This document shows, in pieces, positions 5,243 to 6,644 of a stretch of 6,644 bases of DNA (positions within the stretch are counted from its first letter, which is position 1; each line of letters opens with the position of its first letter). Made by a program: the position numbers and the translations under genes. A model generated the notes under the pieces. It had not been told where the DNA came from. It made no database searches and was given only the letters and a program-made list of their open reading frames with translations. The DNA is from CAZQLE01 sp964593905. GTDB lineage: Bacteria > Chloroflexota > Anaerolineae > Anaerolineales > Anaerolineaceae. The stretch spans positions 1-6,644 of the forward strand of contig CAZQLE010000203.1 in assembly GCA_964593905.1 (NCBI GenBank), written 5' to 3'.

Positions 5243-6538
5243 ATGAAGACGAAGATCGTTCCGATTGTAATTACTGCCATCATCGTGGTTCTGGCCGGTC
5301 TGGTGATTGCGCTGTTGATCTTCATCAGCAACCAGAAGACCCCGGTGCGTGGCGTGGCCCCGCTGGTTGAAATTGCCCAGATGGAAGCCGATAGTGCGCA
5401 GTGGGGGATCAACTTTCCAAATCAGTACTCCACCCTGCTTAAAACCGGAGAGAATAACATCCGCACGGCTTTTGGCGGTTCGGAGCCGTATGAGAAGCTC
5501 GATGTTGACCCACGGCTGCGCACCCTGTTCGCCGGGATGCCCTTTAGTAAAGGATATGGTGAAGACCGCGGCCATATGAATGCCGTGGAGGATGTGCGAA
5601 ATTCTCCACGCATTAACGATAAAACGCCCGGCACCTGTTACTCTTGCAAAAGCTCGGATAACCCCAAATTGTGGGCAGAGATGGGCATGACCGCCTATGA
5701 CAAAATGCCGTTTGCTGAATTGGGCGCCCAGATTGAGCATCCCATTGGGTGTGCCAATTGTCATGAAGCCGGGACAATGCGTTTGATTGTTACCAACCCG
5801 GCCCTGGAAGAAGCCCTGGTGGCGCAGGGAAAAGAGTGGCAGACCTTTACCCGCCAGGAAATGCGCTCGGTGGTTTGTGCGAACTGCCATGTTGAGTATT
5901 ACTTTGCCGGTGAAGGGAAGTATCTGACGCTGCCGTGGGAAAAAGGCACCCGGATTGAAAATATTGAAGAATATTACACCGCGAATGGATTTGTAGACTG
6001 GACGCACCCTGACAGCCAGACCAAAATGATCAAGATGCAGCATCCTGACTATGAGCTCTTTTCGGCCAACAGCACCCACTTTAAGGCGGGCGTTGCCTGC
6101 GCAGACTGCCACATGCCTTATACCCGGGATGGCGCCGTGAAGTTCTCGTCGCATGATGTGAAAAGCCCGTTGTTGAATGCCGATGTGGCCTGCGGCGCCT
6201 GCCATACCGAGGTGGATTACGTTACCGGCCGGGTGACCGAGATACAGCAGCAGGTCAACCAGACCATGCTGGCGACGGAAGATGCGATCATCGCTGCCAT
6301 TGAAGCCATCAAAGCGGCAAGCGAAAACCCGAATGCAGATAAAACGCTGATCGAAGAAGCGCAAGCCCTGCACCGCAATGCCCAACTGCGCTGGGATTTT
6401 ATTGCAGCCGAAAACAGCATGGGCTTTCATAACCCTGAAGAGGCGCTGCGGATTTTAGCCAGTGCGACCGATCTGGCGCGCCAGGCGCAGATTAAGGCCA
6501 TTCAGGCCGGTGGCGGATCGGCAGCTGCCAGTAAATAA
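5243..6538 (+). CDS. nrfA: NrfA, ammonia-forming cytochrome c nitrite reductase (pentaheme)
   Basis: NrfA reduces nitrite to ammonium with six electrons, the last step of dissimilatory nitrite ammonification. The 431 residues begin with a hydrophobic segment (about 5-29) lacking an evident cleavage site, then the catalytic domain. Five heme sites are present: CYSCK (132-136), the lysine-type catalytic heme, and CANCH (170-174), CANCH (212-216), CADCH (286-290) and CGACH (317-321). Active-site residues align with E. coli NrfA: Arg123 in DVRNSPR, Tyr219 in HVEYYF and His267 in KMQHPDYE. Calcium ligands Glu218, Lys264 and Gln266 are also there, and His279 in STHF is in place of a distal heme ligand. 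The C-terminal half is helical (HRNAQLRWDF, MGFHNPEEALRIL) and ends in a short GGGSAAASK tail, shorter than the E. coli end. AAGGAG sits 9 bases before the ATG, inside the end of nrfH, so both genes are co-transcribed. No heme lyase gene for the CxxCK site is in the window. Confidence 0.97.
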   Translation: MKTKIVPIVITAIIVVLAGLVIALLIFISNQKTPVRGVAPLVEIAQMEADSAQWGINFPNQYSTLLKTGENNIRTAFGGSEPYEKLDVDPRLRTLFAGMPFSKGYGEDRGHMNAVEDVRNSPRINDKTPGTCYSCKSSDNPKLWAEMGMTAYDKMPFAELGAQIEHPIGCANCHEAGTMRLIVTNPALEEALVAQGKEWQTFTRQEMRSVVCANCHVEYYFAGEGKYLTLPWEKGTRIENIEEYYTANGFVDWTHPDSQTKMIKMQHPDYELFSANSTHFKAGVACADCHMPYTRDGAVKFSSHDVKSPLLNADVACGACHTEVDYVTGRVTEIQQQVNQTMLATEDAIIAAIEAIKAASENPNADKTLIEEAQALHRNAQLRWDFIAAENSMGFHNPEEALRILASATDLARQAQIKAIQAGGGSAAASK

Positions 6539-6564
6539 ACCGGACAGGTAAACGTTAAAACAAA

Positions 6565-6598
6565 AAAACAGGAGGCGGTTTAACTGGCCTCCTGTTTT
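6565..6598. terminator. Strong bidirectional intrinsic terminator after nrfA
   Basis: AAAACAGGAGGC (6565-6576) and GCCTCCTGTTTT (6587-6598) pair perfectly over 12 bp around a ten-base loop. On the plus strand the stem ends in TTTT, suiting the end of nrfHA 27 bases after its stop. On the minus strand it runs into seven T then GTTTT, a much better tail, so it probably also ends a convergent gene to the right. Confidence 0.8.
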
Positions 6599-6644
6599 GG
6601 TGTCTCGGCGGGGAGGGTCGGGGTGGTAAGCGGGTCATTCTTCT
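6580..6644 (-). CDS. Possible C-terminal end of a convergent gene (partial)
   Basis: Read on the minus strand from the right edge, one frame stays open for 20 codons and ends at TAA (6582-6580). The peptide KNDPLTTPTLPAETPKQEAS is Pro/Thr-rich, like a disordered tail or linker, and shows no domain. The stop falls in the loop of the terminator at 6565-6598, whose minus-strand T-run is the strong one, which suits a gene ending here. A second minus frame also stays open, to about 6554, so the call is tentative and no function can be given. Confidence 0.3.
   Translation of the reverse strand, partial: KNDPLTTPTLPAETPKQEAS

Noticed and set aside
5183..6430. Long minus-strand open frame of 415 codons opposite nrfA
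   Set aside because: nrfA on the plus strand is certain from five heme sites and the active-site residues; the opposite frame shows no domain and is a shadow.

Overview
The window looks like bacterial chromosome with a moderately GC-rich, compact gene layout. It encodes nitrite ammonification (NrfH and NrfA with multiheme CxxCH motifs), a lipoprotein solute receptor, a glycolytic mutase and an ABC exporter. I infer an anaerobic or facultatively anaerobic bacterium. The plain lipoprotein signal, the nrfH-nrfA order, the anchored NrfA and two apparent TTG starts would suit Chloroflexota (Anaerolineae-like), but nothing here proves that and a database search would be needed.

Layout. Positions 1-1061 are read on the minus strand. 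They hold the N-terminal third of an ABC exporter (entering from the left edge, TTG start at 602, with its own candidate promoter) and upstream of it a 92-residue protein with two membrane segments, followed by a 12-bp inverted repeat. Positions 1062-1673 form a long, apparently non-coding divergent region rich in small palindromes, several sharing GACC/GGTC half-sites, with one good sigma70-like promoter pointing right. From 1674 onward everything recognisable except the extreme right edge is on the plus strand: a branched-chain-amino-acid-type binding lipoprotein without its transporter, a hairpin terminator, 2,3-bisphosphoglycerate-dependent phosphoglycerate mutase (gpmA), an alpha/beta hydrolase whose nucleophile position carries Glu, another hairpin, then nrfH-nrfA and a strong bidirectional terminator. 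A convergent gene may end at 6580 on the minus strand.

How the genes work together. Only nrfH and nrfA form a clear functional unit: NrfH takes electrons from menaquinol and passes them to NrfA, which reduces nitrite to ammonium in six electron steps outside the membrane. Just upstream of nrfH there is a near-perfect dyad, GTaACTTAAGTcAC, of the kind bound by CRP/FNR-family regulators. It is centred about 40 bases before the start predicted from a candidate -10 box, which is the classical activator position. The other genes look like independent single-gene units separated by hairpins.

I found no CRISPR array, tRNA, rRNA, insertion sequence or clear mobile element. The most interesting items are the Glu-for-Ser/Asp hydrolase, the nrfH upstream operator/promoter arrangement, and the palindrome-rich divergent region at 1092-1673. 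I do not see evidence for a wholly new multi-gene system.
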